Below, piece after piece: positions 14,432 to 22,708 of a stretch of 64,000 bases of DNA. The notes under the pieces were generated by a model. The model did no database searches. It saw only the letters and a list, made by a program, of their open reading frames with translations, and was not told the origin of the DNA. Numbering within the stretch: position 1 is the stretch's first letter; each line of letters starts with the position of its first letter. This DNA comes from a virus. The position numbers and the translations under genes were made by a program. Where the stretch lies: positions 1 through 64,000 of the IMG/VR virus record IMGVR_UViG_3300042522_000700; one strand, written 5' to 3'.

Positions 14432-14437
14432 TTTTTT
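14387..14437 (-). promoter_or_regulatory. Candidate -1 ribosomal frameshift site in the endolysin
   Basis: The minus strand reads GTA AAA AAG TAG. The heptamer A AAA AAG (14437-14431) is the slippery site known from E. coli dnaX and lies directly before the stop. After 4 nt, AAGTGTTGCT (14426-14417) pairs with AGTAGCACTT (14396-14387): 10 bp, two G-T, loop of 20 nt. Slipping back one base continues into the lysozyme frame as KK-VESVASA. Confidence 0.7.
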
Positions 14438-15132
14438 ACAGCATCAAAAACTCTACCCCACCCATCGTTACCTTTTGGACACCATCTACGAACAAGATCG
14501 CCTCGTTTGTACACAGCACCTATGCCGTTGGTCACGGGGCCAGTATATCCATCGTTAAGGCTTCCGTATGGGTCGTGAACGATGTAATCACCTGCTGGGG
14601 TCTTCCCCATCACAACTACCATATGGCCTCCTGTAGGGGCACCCAGAGACCCCCTGTGAAGGATGCCAATTACTATGGGACGTTTGGCAGAAAGTTCTCG
14701 GTCTAGGTCAGCAAATGTTAAGTTATATCTAAAAGCAGAATTAATGCCATACGACATCAATACTTTGGTTTGAACTGTGTGATCTGTAGTGTCTCCAGTA
14801 GCAAATACTTTTTGTACATAAGCATCATCACCCTTAGGTCCTTTGAGTGTGCCTGGTTTTAAATACTCTAAGCACATAGCACAGGCAGAACTATTACAAG
14901 TTCTCTGAGCATCTCTATAGTTATCTGTTTGAGGGAACCAAGGGAAATTTTCTAGAATATTAGTTGCTTGTTTTTGAGCAGATGTTCTAAATGTTTTTAC
15001 CCATTCAGAAGTATCTTCTAGTTGTTCTGGTGCTGATTTTTCTAAGGCACGTAAAAGTATTTCAGCTGCTTTTACGTGGTTGGGATTCTTCTCATCAAAA
15101 TGTTTGAAGAAGTTAAGTAAATTAATTTTCAT
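14428..15132 (-). CDS. C39-like cysteine peptidase, zero-frame part of the endolysin
   Basis: This 234-aa protein has a helical N-terminus (residues 1-55). A papain-like C39 domain follows: catalytic Cys in RTCNSSACAMC (Cys79 or Cys85), His170 in GGHMVVVMGKT and Asp187 in IVHDPYG. It would cut peptide bonds, probably in the peptidoglycan stem or cross-bridge. There is no signal peptide, as expected for a holin-dependent endolysin. The frame stops right after AAAAAAG, where the -1 frame enters the lysozyme. The ATG overlaps the stop of the upstream nuclease gene. Confidence 0.8.
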   Translation of the reverse strand: MKINLLNFFKHFDEKNPNHVKAAEILLRALEKSAPEQLEDTSEWVKTFRTSAQKQATNILENFPWFPQTDNYRDAQRTCNSSACAMCLEYLKPGTLKGPKGDDAYVQKVFATGDTTDHTVQTKVLMSYGINSAFRYNLTFADLDRELSAKRPIVIGILHRGSLGAPTGGHMVVVMGKTPAGDYIVHDPYGSLNDGYTGPVTNGIGAVYKRGDLVRRWCPKGNDGWGRVFDAVKK

Positions 15133-15467
15133 TATTTTTCTCTATGAAGTTGAATATAATACTCGGCATCTAGTACGACTAATGGTTTTTTGCCATTCTT
15201 TTTCATAACAAGAACTGGTTCATAATCACCTGAGTTTGCTTGAGCTTGCTCGTAAGCATCCCAAACATTTAACTTCTCCACATTTTTACATTCAATGCTA
15301 TGGGGAAACTTTTGTCTGGCAGCTCGTGCCATAATTAAATCTTCGCCACCAGCACCCATGGATCTACTTTCAATATCTTCAGGATGAACATCAAGCATTT
15401 CGATAAGTTTATCACGAACCCATTGTTGAAGGCGACGACCTTTCGCTTTTGCTGATTGTACTTTCAT
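15132..15467 (-). CDS. PD-(D/E)XK nuclease, resolvase-like
   Basis: The 111-aa protein shows GRRLQQWVRDKL, then SRSMGAGGEDLIM and SIECKNVEKLNVWDAYEQA. The spacing of E, D and E-x-K fits a small PD-(D/E)XK nuclease of Holliday-junction-resolvase type. Likely substrates are branched or host DNA. It is separated from nrdB by a terminator with a late promoter, and overlaps the peptidase start by one base. Confidence 0.75.
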   Translation of the reverse strand: MKVQSAKAKGRRLQQWVRDKLIEMLDVHPEDIESRSMGAGGEDLIMARAARQKFPHSIECKNVEKLNVWDAYEQAQANSGDYEPVLVMKKNGKKPLVVLDAEYYIQLHREK

Positions 15468-15470
15468 AAT

Positions 15471-15492
15471 AAAAAACCCCTATCACTAGGGG
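15471..15492 (-). terminator. Terminator of nrdB
   Basis: The minus strand reads CCCCTA, loop GTGA, TAGGGG and TTTTTT, a 6-bp perfect stem ending 3 nt before the nuclease ATG. Confidence 0.85.
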
Positions 15493-15500
15493 TATTTATC
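15493..15500 (-). promoter_or_regulatory. Late promoter of the nuclease-endolysin unit
   Basis: The minus strand reads GATAAATA. The expected start (15487) is inside the first arm of the nrdB terminator, so a late transcript could not form it. Confidence 0.6.
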
Positions 15501-15509
15501 TATTCGATT

Positions 15510-16661
15510 TTAAAGTTTAAATCCAGCAAAAGTATTTTCCTTAACGTCTTGTTTAATGCCACCAATAACATAAGATTCTACTTCTGTTTCTTGAGGAGCA
15601 ACTTGAAGACCTTTAGAAGAAAGCCAATGCTCAGTCCAAGGAAGTGGATTATTGTTTAGAGGAGCATCAAAAATTGGATTCAAACCAATTGCTTTAAGAC
15701 GACGATTAGCAACCCACTCAACATACTTCTGTAGTAGTTTAGCATTAAGACCAATCATTGAACCATCTTTAAACAAATACTCAGCCCAAAGTTTTTCTTC
15801 TTCAACACATTGCTTAAACATAGAATAAACATTTTGTTCTTCTTCTTTAGCAATAGTTACCATATCAGGATCATCCCCGTTATGCCATTTGTTAAGAATG
15901 TTTTGAGTGATGACAAGATGTTGTGATTCGTCACGAGCAATCAAACCAATAATTTTAGAGTTACCCTCCATTAATTTAAGTTCACCAAAAGCAAAGCTAC
16001 AAGCAAAACTTACATAAAAACGAATGCCCTCAAGAATATTAACATTTGTGATGGCAAGATAAAGTTTTCGTTTTAGTTCATAAAGAGTATCTTTAGCAGC
16101 ATCAACTCCTTCAAGTTGATGGCGCCATTGTTGTCCAGAAGAATAATCTTGAGCAGCTTGAATAAATTCATCATATGATTTGGTTACACTACGTGCCCGC
16201 TGAAGAATCTGTTCATCGTTAATAATAGTATCAAACACTTCGGTGGGATCAGCATATACATTTTTAATAATGTAAGTGTAAGACCGTGAGTGAACCATTT
16301 CCATAAACTCCCAAGCTTTCATACAAGCTTCAAGTTCTGGAAGAGAGCAGTATGGAGCAAATGCCATACTTGGACCACGACCCTGAACAGAGTCAAGAAG
16401 AATTTGATACTTTAGATTAGCAGTAAAAATATGCTTTTGTTCTGGGCGAAGTGATTGGAAATCAGCTCTATCTTTTTGAAGAGAAACTTCTTCTGGTCTC
16501 CAGAAATATCCAAGTTGCTGCTGAGTTAGTTTATCAAATACAGGATACTTAAACTGATCGTATCTTTGGACCCCCAAGGGGGCACCAAAGAACATCGGTT
16601 GTTTAAGTGAATTAACTTTATCAGTATTGAAAACAGTCATGCCATCAATGTGCTTAGACAT
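15510..16661 (-). CDS. nrdB: Class Ia ribonucleotide reductase, beta subunit
   Basis: This 383-aa ferritin-like protein carries the di-iron ligands in LPELEACMKAWEFMEMVHS (Glu and His) and in LIARDESQHL (Glu and His). It holds the tyrosyl radical that starts reduction of ribonucleotides to deoxyribonucleotides. The C-terminus (ENTFAGFKL) is the usual docking tail for the alpha subunit. I use the ATG at 16661 because it follows the nrdA stop by 16 nt; the in-frame start at 16703 overlaps nrdA. Confidence 0.95.
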   Translation of the reverse strand: MSKHIDGMTVFNTDKVNSLKQPMFFGAPLGVQRYDQFKYPVFDKLTQQQLGYFWRPEEVSLQKDRADFQSLRPEQKHIFTANLKYQILLDSVQGRGPSMAFAPYCSLPELEACMKAWEFMEMVHSRSYTYIIKNVYADPTEVFDTIINDEQILQRARSVTKSYDEFIQAAQDYSSGQQWRHQLEGVDAAKDTLYELKRKLYLAITNVNILEGIRFYVSFACSFAFGELKLMEGNSKIIGLIARDESQHLVITQNILNKWHNGDDPDMVTIAKEEEQNVYSMFKQCVEEEKLWAEYLFKDGSMIGLNAKLLQKYVEWVANRRLKAIGLNPIFDAPLNNNPLPWTEHWLSSKGLQVAPQETEVESYVIGGIKQDVKENTFAGFKL

Positions 16662-16677
16662 TTCGTTATTCTCTTTT

Positions 16678-18990
16678 CTAAATTTTACAACTGTCACAAT
16701 CATCCTCCTGTAAGTTTAGTAAATCATCAAGCATAGATTCTATGTCTTGTTTCTTTTGTTCGTCAATTGATTCATCTTTCTTAGCATCATATGTGTTTTG
16801 ATAGTAAGAAGTTTTCCACCCATACTTATAAGTGTTGAGGAAGTCTTGTGCCATTACCGACACAGGTACTTCATTATCGGGATAATTTTCTGGATTATAC
16901 GACCAGTTACCTGAGATTGCTTGATCAAAGAACTTCTGCATAACAGCAACAATATTGATATAACCAGTATTGTTAGGCATATCCCAAAGAAGCGTATAGT
17001 TATTTTTAAGAGATTGATAAGAGGGAACAATCTGCTTAAGTGGTCCTTTCTTTGATTTTTTAATGGACAAGTAATCTCTAGGTGGCTCGATTCCATTTGT
17101 CTCGTTTGACACAACGGAACTGCTCTCCGAAGGCATCTGTGCGGACAATGTTGAGTGCCTGAGACCGTGAGCCAAGATGGATGTCCTAAGTTCTTCCCAA
17201 TCATAATTGAGGTTGTTGGGTACGATTTCGTCTACGTCAGATTTATAAGTGTCGATTGGGAGGATACCGTCTGAATACTTTGTTCTATCGAAATAACCAC
17301 ACTTCCCTTTTTCTTTGGCGATGTCGTTTGAGGATTTGAGCAGATAGAACTGGAAAGCTTCAGTAAGGTCGTGGACGAGTTTCCATGCTCCTGGATCATC
17401 ATAGTGTTCTCCATGTTTTGCTAAGTAATGTGCTAGACCAATATATCCAATACCAAGTGAACGGCGATTCAATGTAGAAATTTCTGCTGCTTTAATTGGA
17501 TAGTTTTGATAATCAATCAATTCTTCCAAACCACGAACAGCAAGATCACAAAGTTCTTCTAGATCATCGAGGTTCTTCAGTTTACCCACATTGATAGCAG
17601 AAAGAATACACAAAGCAATCTCACCATCACCATCAATATGTTCTAGAGGATCTGTGGGAAGAGTAATTTCTTGGCACAGATTGGACATGTAAACCTTATC
17701 TTTAAAAGAAGAATGAGAGTTGCAATGATCGATATTCATAATATAGATACGCCCAGTTTCGGCACGTTCTTTAAGAAGATCGAGAATTAATCCTTGAGCA
17801 CCAATTCGCTTTTGTGGGATTGAAGAATCTGATTCGTAAGCGGTATACAAATCATCAAACTCAGTAGTGCCGAAAGCGTCATAAAGACCAGGGACATCAT
17901 GGGGAGAAAATAACGTGATGTCCTCATTTTTGATAAACCTTTCATAGAACAATTTGCTGATTTGAATTGAGTAATCAAGTTTACGAACACGGTTATCTTC
18001 TGTTCCTTTATTATTTTTAAGAACAAGAATATCTTCTATCTCTTGGTGCCAGATTGGAAAGTGGACAGTAGCACTTCCACCACGAATCCCGTTTTGTGTA
18101 CAGCATCGGACAGTTGCTTCAAACTTTTTGAGGAATGGGATAACCCCTGTATGAGCAACTTCTCCCCCTCGAATTTTGCTGTTGACACCACGGATTCTGC
18201 CAGCGTTGATGCCGATGCCCGCCCTTTGAGCAACGTAGCGACCAATAGCCATGTCACTGCTAAAGATGCTATTGAGGGTGTCATCGCTATCAATAAGAAC
18301 ACAACTAGCAAACTGTCTAAGGGGTGTTCTGACTCCCGCCATGATTGGTGTTGGGATGTTGATTTTGTGCTTGGAGATGGCATTGTAATAACGGCGAACG
18401 TAATCTAATCTCACCGACAGAGGATACTCAGCAAAGAGAGTTAGAGCAATCATCATGTACATGTACTGTGGAGTTTCAAAAATTTCTCCACTGCTTCTAT
18501 CCTGTACAAGATACTTGTCAACTACCTGACGAAGACCAGCATATGAAAACAAATAGTCACGGTCATGATCGACCCAACCATTAATTTTTGTCCAATCTTC
18601 ATCGCTATACTTATCAAGAATTTCTTCGTCGTAAACTTTCAGAACAGTAGAATTGTAAAGAGCAACATCATAGATGCTCGGCATTCCTTCTTTCCAAATG
18701 TTTTTATGAAACACTTGCTTTCTCAGCGAAAACAAAAGAAGCCTTGCTGCTACAAACTGGTAGTTTGAATTATCTAAAGAAATAAGATCACTGGCGGAAC
18801 GAATAAGAATTTCTTGAATTTCTTCCGTTGTGATGCCATTATAAAATTGTATTCCCGAATTCATTTCTACTTGTGAAGCAGAAACACCAGCAAGACCATC
18901 ACATGCTTCATCTACCATACGATGAATTTTGTCTAGGTTAAGAGGTTCTACAGAACCACTACGCTTTTTAACTTGAATCCCGTTGCTCAT
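16678..18990 (-). CDS. nrdA: Class Ia ribonucleotide reductase, alpha subunit
   Basis: This 770-aa catalytic subunit starts MSNGIQVKKRSGSVEPLNLD (ATP-cone-like N-terminus). Active-site regions are FASCVLIDSDDTLNSI, NLCQEITLPT and SLGIGYIGLAHYL, and it ends in the redox-active CDSCKI. With NrdB it supplies dNTPs for phage DNA synthesis. The ATG at 18990 overlaps the primase stop (ATGA), so it is coupled to the replication gene before it. Confidence 0.96.
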   Translation of the reverse strand: MSNGIQVKKRSGSVEPLNLDKIHRMVDEACDGLAGVSASQVEMNSGIQFYNGITTEEIQEILIRSASDLISLDNSNYQFVAARLLLFSLRKQVFHKNIWKEGMPSIYDVALYNSTVLKVYDEEILDKYSDEDWTKINGWVDHDRDYLFSYAGLRQVVDKYLVQDRSSGEIFETPQYMYMMIALTLFAEYPLSVRLDYVRRYYNAISKHKINIPTPIMAGVRTPLRQFASCVLIDSDDTLNSIFSSDMAIGRYVAQRAGIGINAGRIRGVNSKIRGGEVAHTGVIPFLKKFEATVRCCTQNGIRGGSATVHFPIWHQEIEDILVLKNNKGTEDNRVRKLDYSIQISKLFYERFIKNEDITLFSPHDVPGLYDAFGTTEFDDLYTAYESDSSIPQKRIGAQGLILDLLKERAETGRIYIMNIDHCNSHSSFKDKVYMSNLCQEITLPTDPLEHIDGDGEIALCILSAINVGKLKNLDDLEELCDLAVRGLEELIDYQNYPIKAAEISTLNRRSLGIGYIGLAHYLAKHGEHYDDPGAWKLVHDLTEAFQFYLLKSSNDIAKEKGKCGYFDRTKYSDGILPIDTYKSDVDEIVPNNLNYDWEELRTSILAHGLRHSTLSAQMPSESSSVVSNETNGIEPPRDYLSIKKSKKGPLKQIVPSYQSLKNNYTLLWDMPNNTGYINIVAVMQKFFDQAISGNWSYNPENYPDNEVPVSVMAQDFLNTYKYGWKTSYYQNTYDAKKDESIDEQKKQDIESMLDDLLNLQEDDCDSCKI

Positions 18991-19979
18991 ACTTTCTTCC
19001 ATTCGATTAATTTAAGTTTTGCTTCCAACCCTTGATAAGTGTTTTGTTTAATTAAAGTTTGGACATCATAGTTAGCCATGATCATATCGTTTATATCTTT
19101 TTCTTCTATATTAGAAGGAAAGATAACTACGGATAATCCTTTATCAATTGTATCAGATATTTTCTGAACGATCTGTTTATTTCTTGGTTCGTTATCAAAT
19201 ACATACACGAATTGATAACCGTATCCTCCAAGATTAACATCACTACCACACATAGCGATGCTATTTGGAATAAACATTGAGTCAAATGGTCCCTCCGTTA
19301 CATAAACTGCTTTGGTTTCGTCTACCCTATCAAGTCCGAATACCTTTGGTTTTGATTCGTCTAACATCACTGTGATGTAGCGAATCTTTGCTTTCGGTGC
19401 TAAGGATCTTCCTTGATATCCAAACATGTTTCCATCTTTATCCCGTAACGGTATAATAATTCTTGGACTATCTTGCTTCAGGTTTGGAAAAACAGGAAGC
19501 TGAGAGTTTGTCCATTCTTTAAATTTGGGACAGTAATAAAAATAATCGAGATCTTTAATTTTTCTGTTTTCTAAGTACACCCGTGCTGGATGTGTAATAT
19601 TTAGTTCTGAAATTTTATCTAGCTCAACTCCTGTTTTCTTTTTCTTAAATTCAGGAGATTTAAAATCAAAATCTGGATTTTTAGTTTGAGTATTTTTTCC
19701 AGTAAGACCTTCACGATAACGTTCCATCACGTATTGATTATACAGATGAACACAATTATCTTTTAGAAAATTGGTAAGCGTTCTTCCTACACCACAATTG
19801 TGACACTTAAAAACAAAGTCATTCTTGACCTTAAAAAGATACCCTCTAGTTTTGTTCTGATGTTTCTTACTGTCACCACAGTAAGGACACCGGAAGTTGT
19901 AGAGGGAATCTTTTTTCTTAGAGAATTTTTGAAGCTGGGGAGAAACTAGACCAATGTACTTGACATCAATGTAACTCAT
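18987..19979 (-). CDS. gp61: DNA primase, T4 gp61 type
   Basis: The 330-aa protein has an N-terminal zinc finger (CPYCGDSKK and CHNCGVGR, residues about 31-65). A TOPRIM domain follows around residues 170-280: IIPLRDKDGNMFGYQGR, VYVTEGPFDSMFI and VFDNEPRN. It makes RNA primers for the lagging strand in complex with the gp41 helicase encoded at 24585. It overlaps its upstream neighbour by one base. Confidence 0.93.
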   Translation of the reverse strand: MSYIDVKYIGLVSPQLQKFSKKKDSLYNFRCPYCGDSKKHQNKTRGYLFKVKNDFVFKCHNCGVGRTLTNFLKDNCVHLYNQYVMERYREGLTGKNTQTKNPDFDFKSPEFKKKKTGVELDKISELNITHPARVYLENRKIKDLDYFYYCPKFKEWTNSQLPVFPNLKQDSPRIIIPLRDKDGNMFGYQGRSLAPKAKIRYITVMLDESKPKVFGLDRVDETKAVYVTEGPFDSMFIPNSIAMCGSDVNLGGYGYQFVYVFDNEPRNKQIVQKISDTIDKGLSVVIFPSNIEEKDINDMIMANYDVQTLIKQNTYQGLEAKLKLIEWKKV

Positions 19980-20410
19980 TATTTAAGACGGGTCTGCTCG
20001 CTCCTACCATTATAGGGCATACTAAGCAGGTTGTCAACAAAGGGAACGATCATCCCCACAAGCAAAACGGCAGCACCAACAAGGGCCGCCGCCTGCCATT
20101 TAAATTTTGATAACTCGGAAATATTAGTTTCTACTGTTTCTATTCTTTTAATTACCGCTTTATGTTCTTCAGAATTTGAATGTTTTACTTCATCGATCAT
20201 TTTAATCATAAGTTCATCTGTCTTGAGACTTTGCTCAATACGTTCGTCATGCTTAGCTAAAATCGTGGCAATACGAGAATTGCCTTCCGAAATTTTATCT
20301 ACAGCATTCTCCAACTTGTCGAGCATCTCCCTTGATAGTGATTCATAGATGTTTAATTTAGATTCCAATACATCCAATTTGGCGAGGTCTTTTGAAAAAT
20401 TGTTAAACAT
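19979..20410 (-). CDS. Coiled-coil protein with C-terminal membrane helix
   Basis: This 143-aa protein has about 95 residues of coiled coil (LESKLNIYESLSREMLDKLE ... RIETVETNISEL) and then one membrane helix (WQAAALVGAAVLLVGMIVPF). It ends in a basic cytoplasmic tail. The plan resembles XhlA-type lysis accessory proteins, but without sequence identity that I can judge. It is coupled to the primase gene. Function is unknown; a membrane anchor or holin accessory are options. Confidence 0.65.
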   Translation of the reverse strand: MFNNFSKDLAKLDVLESKLNIYESLSREMLDKLENAVDKISEGNSRIATILAKHDERIEQSLKTDELMIKMIDEVKHSNSEEHKAVIKRIETVETNISELSKFKWQAAALVGAAVLLVGMIVPFVDNLLSMPYNGRSEQTRLK

Positions 20411-20425
20411 CTACTTATCTGCAAT

Positions 20426-21154
20426 TTAAATATTTCTTACGGCAAAGTCAAGAGCACTTTGATACGTAGAAGCATCTTTATTAAGCATATATCTAAATTG
20501 TGTTTGATTCTCTGGAGAAAGAGAAGCATATGTAGCAGCAATTTTCTTAGCAGAAAAATTATCTAAATTTTGTACAGATCCATCGTCAAATTTAATTTTA
20601 GCAAAATGAGTTTCTCCATGAGTTAGCTCAGAAGTAGCAACTTGTAAGGCAACATCTAAAGCATCTAATTGATTAGTCGATTCAGTCATAGTCATTCCAA
20701 CAGTAGGTTCATAAGAATTTTTTAAGGACACTTTCTTTTGTTGTTCAGATGCCCTCTTTTTAAAATCTGAAAGACGTGCTTTCATTAATGTATCCATTTC
20801 TTTTGTTTTGGTCATCATCTTAGCTTTCGCTTCGTCACGCTTCTTTTGAAGATCTTTTTGACGATTCAGTTTTTTCTGCTGACCAATTTGTTTTTGGGCT
20901 CTCTCGGTTTCGGAGGGAACCGCCTCAGAAATAAGTTGTGCTAATTCTTCTTTCATTTGTTTTCTTTTTGATATACGAGAGAGTAAATTTTTTGCTCCTT
21001 TTGTTCGTCCGTCAATATAAATTTTATTTGATTTTTTATATTTACGGTGTTGCTTTGGATTTACCAAGACAAACGAAGGAGGTAATTGAAGACCGCTACC
21101 GTCACCAGCGACATTAGCAAATTCGTTTAAATTAGATTCAGTTGCTTTAGACAT
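20426..21154 (-). CDS. Basic coiled-coil protein, probable virion-associated
   Basis: The 242-aa protein has a highly charged Lys/Arg/Gln-rich centre (residues about 60-140, for example QKQIGQQKKLNRQKDLQKKR) and a structured C-terminal domain (FAKIKFDDGSVQNLDNFSAK). It has no signal peptide or known motif. It overlaps the end of the next gene upstream by 28 nt. The neighbourhood (a 118-aa conserved protein and an Ig-like structural protein) suggests a tail or baseplate assembly role, without direct evidence. Confidence 0.65.
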   Translation of the reverse strand: MSKATESNLNEFANVAGDGSGLQLPPSFVLVNPKQHRKYKKSNKIYIDGRTKGAKNLLSRISKRKQMKEELAQLISEAVPSETERAQKQIGQQKKLNRQKDLQKKRDEAKAKMMTKTKEMDTLMKARLSDFKKRASEQQKKVSLKNSYEPTVGMTMTESTNQLDALDVALQVATSELTHGETHFAKIKFDDGSVQNLDNFSAKKIAATYASLSPENQTQFRYMLNKDASTYQSALDFAVRNI

Positions 21155-21483
21155 TCTTGATCAACTTCTTTATTAAGGGATTCTGGTAATCGGTTTAAAA
21201 AAAGCAAGAAAGCTTTTAAAATTGGCCAATACGCTGCTTCTATTTTAAAGAAAAACAACGGGGTGGCAGCGTCATCAAATACATTATAAAGTAGAATGAT
21301 ATGATTTAAAATCAGGTGAGTTTTTAATTCACCTGTCAATTCATACCGCTTAAATAATCTCTTCAAGTACTTAAACTTATTTAGATCTTCTTCAAAGTCA
21401 TCATATGTAACTGACGAAGGATTATCATAATGTTTAATAGCAAAGAGAACCCAATTGTCCTTCGTCAATTCACCAAAGTTCAT
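21127..21483 (-). CDS. Conserved helical protein of unknown function
   Basis: The 118-aa, mostly helical protein (DDFEEDLNKFKYLKRLFKRY, LILNHIILLYNVFDD) looks like a protein widely shared among marine T4-like phages. I cannot assign a function. It lies between the Ig-like structural gene and the coiled-coil gene, on the same strand with short spacing and overlap. Confidence 0.7.
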   Translation of the reverse strand: MNFGELTKDNWVLFAIKHYDNPSSVTYDDFEEDLNKFKYLKRLFKRYELTGELKTHLILNHIILLYNVFDDAATPLFFFKIEAAYWPILKAFLLFLNRLPESLNKEVDQECLKQLNLI

Positions 21484-21489
21484 ATACTA

Positions 21490-22428
21490 TCAAGCAAAAT
21501 TATTATTATCAACTGTTAGGGTTGCTGTATTAGAAATAACTTCTTCAGCACCAGCAGATGATGTAAGCTTGACACGATACTGATAACCGTTAGAAGCGGT
21601 GGTAAGTGTCGTGAGAGCTAGTGAAGAACTGGTAGCACCAGAAACATTTGTCCACTTAGCGGTGGTGCTTGTTCTACGTTGCCACTGATAAACAAGTGAT
21701 CCAGTAGAAGCAGCAGCAGTTACCGAGAAGGTAGCAGCGGCAGTGCCAACAGCAGTTACAGTGAGTACTAAATTATCAGTTACGTTAACACCACCAATTA
21801 GAGAACCAAGAATAGTAATGGTTTCGGCAGCAACAAATCCAGTGCCAACAGCAGTAATAGCAACGCTGCTTACTGCTCCACCAGCACCTCTAGTTACAGT
21901 GAATGCTGCTCCAGTTCCAGCAACCGATCCAACAAGACCAGTTAGAGTATATACTTCATTTGCTTCGCCAACAATTGTTGTGGTTGTTCCGGTTGTGTAA
22001 TTAGTAATTGAACCAGCGGGTGTGAAAGCAGTAGCGTTAGCAGGTTGACCAGAAATTGTGATAGCAGATGCTACGTCAGCAGCAACATTATCATCAAGGT
22101 CAGCGGTGTTAGCAGGAGCAGACTTGAATGATACAAGTTGCTGTGCTTTATGACGGGTCTTGCCATCGGCATCAGTATAAGTCATGTACTCCCACCAACC
22201 AGGAGAATTTAAACCACGCTCTTTATTTTCAGCAAGTGTTGCTTCGACAGCATCAATAAAAATTGATCTTCTGGCAGCAGTGGCATATCCCTGTGATCCA
22301 GGAACAGTGCTAGGACCATCATCAATAAGAGTATTATCCCAATCGTACTTATCTACAGAATTTTTTTCTGTAGTGTTTAATACTTTTAAACTTTGTGCGT
22401 TATTTTCTGAACGACTGTAGAGAGTCAT
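21490..22428 (-). CDS. Virion structural protein with Ig-like C-terminus
   Basis: This 312-aa protein has an N-terminal unit of about 100 residues. A Gly/Ala/Val-rich beta domain lies at about 155-230 (GTGAAFTVTRGAGGAVSSVA, AETITILGSLIGG). A bacterial Ig-like domain lies at about 240-312 (YQWQRRT...SNGYQYRVKLTSSAG). The beta domain closely resembles one inserted in the tail sheath protein at 50633-52876. Ig-like domains in phages usually sit on the virion surface and bind carbohydrates weakly. An exact late promoter (TATAAATA) lies upstream. Confidence 0.75.
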   Translation of the reverse strand: MTLYSRSENNAQSLKVLNTTEKNSVDKYDWDNTLIDDGPSTVPGSQGYATAARRSIFIDAVEATLAENKERGLNSPGWWEYMTYTDADGKTRHKAQQLVSFKSAPANTADLDDNVAADVASAITISGQPANATAFTPAGSITNYTTGTTTTIVGEANEVYTLTGLVGSVAGTGAAFTVTRGAGGAVSSVAITAVGTGFVAAETITILGSLIGGVNVTDNLVLTVTAVGTAAATFSVTAAASTGSLVYQWQRRTSTTAKWTNVSGATSSSLALTTLTTASNGYQYRVKLTSSAGAEEVISNTATLTVDNNNFA

Positions 22429-22463
22429 TTATTTTCCCCAGCATGAACTTTATATCTAAAACA

Positions 22464-22471
22464 TATTTATA
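22464..22471 (-). promoter_or_regulatory. Late promoter of the Ig-like structural gene
   Basis: The minus strand reads TATAAATA exactly, 36 nt before the ATG and fused to the end of the preceding terminator T run. Confidence 0.75.
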
Positions 22472-22494
22472 AAAAAAGGGGAGTTAACCTCCCC
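22471..22494 (-). terminator. Terminator after the 55-aa gene
   Basis: The minus strand reads GGGGAG-GTTAA-CTCCCC with a 7-base T run that merges into the late promoter of the next gene. Confidence 0.85.
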
Positions 22495-22524
22495 CCTAGT
22501 AAATATTTTAAATCGTTATTACTT

Positions 22525-22692
22525 TCACTCACGAAGAAGTGCTTTTCTCACCATGGCAACAATTACGTCGTCAATATCATTATCTGTATTTTTTACATAA
22601 CCTTCAAGAAGTTTAATAACAAATTGTTTAACTTCAGGGCTATTCATAAAATGCTGAACAATTTTTTCAGCTACACCTAGAAAGATTTTCAT
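22525..22692 (-). CDS. Small helical protein
   Basis: The ATG at 22692 opens 55 codons (MKIFLGVAEKIVQHFMNSPE ... MVRKALLRE) encoding two amphipathic helices. A GGAGAAA sequence just before the ATG is a good ribosome binding site. A terminator follows it. The family is not recognised. Confidence 0.6.
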   Translation of the reverse strand: MKIFLGVAEKIVQHFMNSPEVKQFVIKLLEGYVKNTDNDIDDVIVAMVRKALLRE

Positions 22693-22708
22693 AGTTTTTC
22701 TCCGAATA

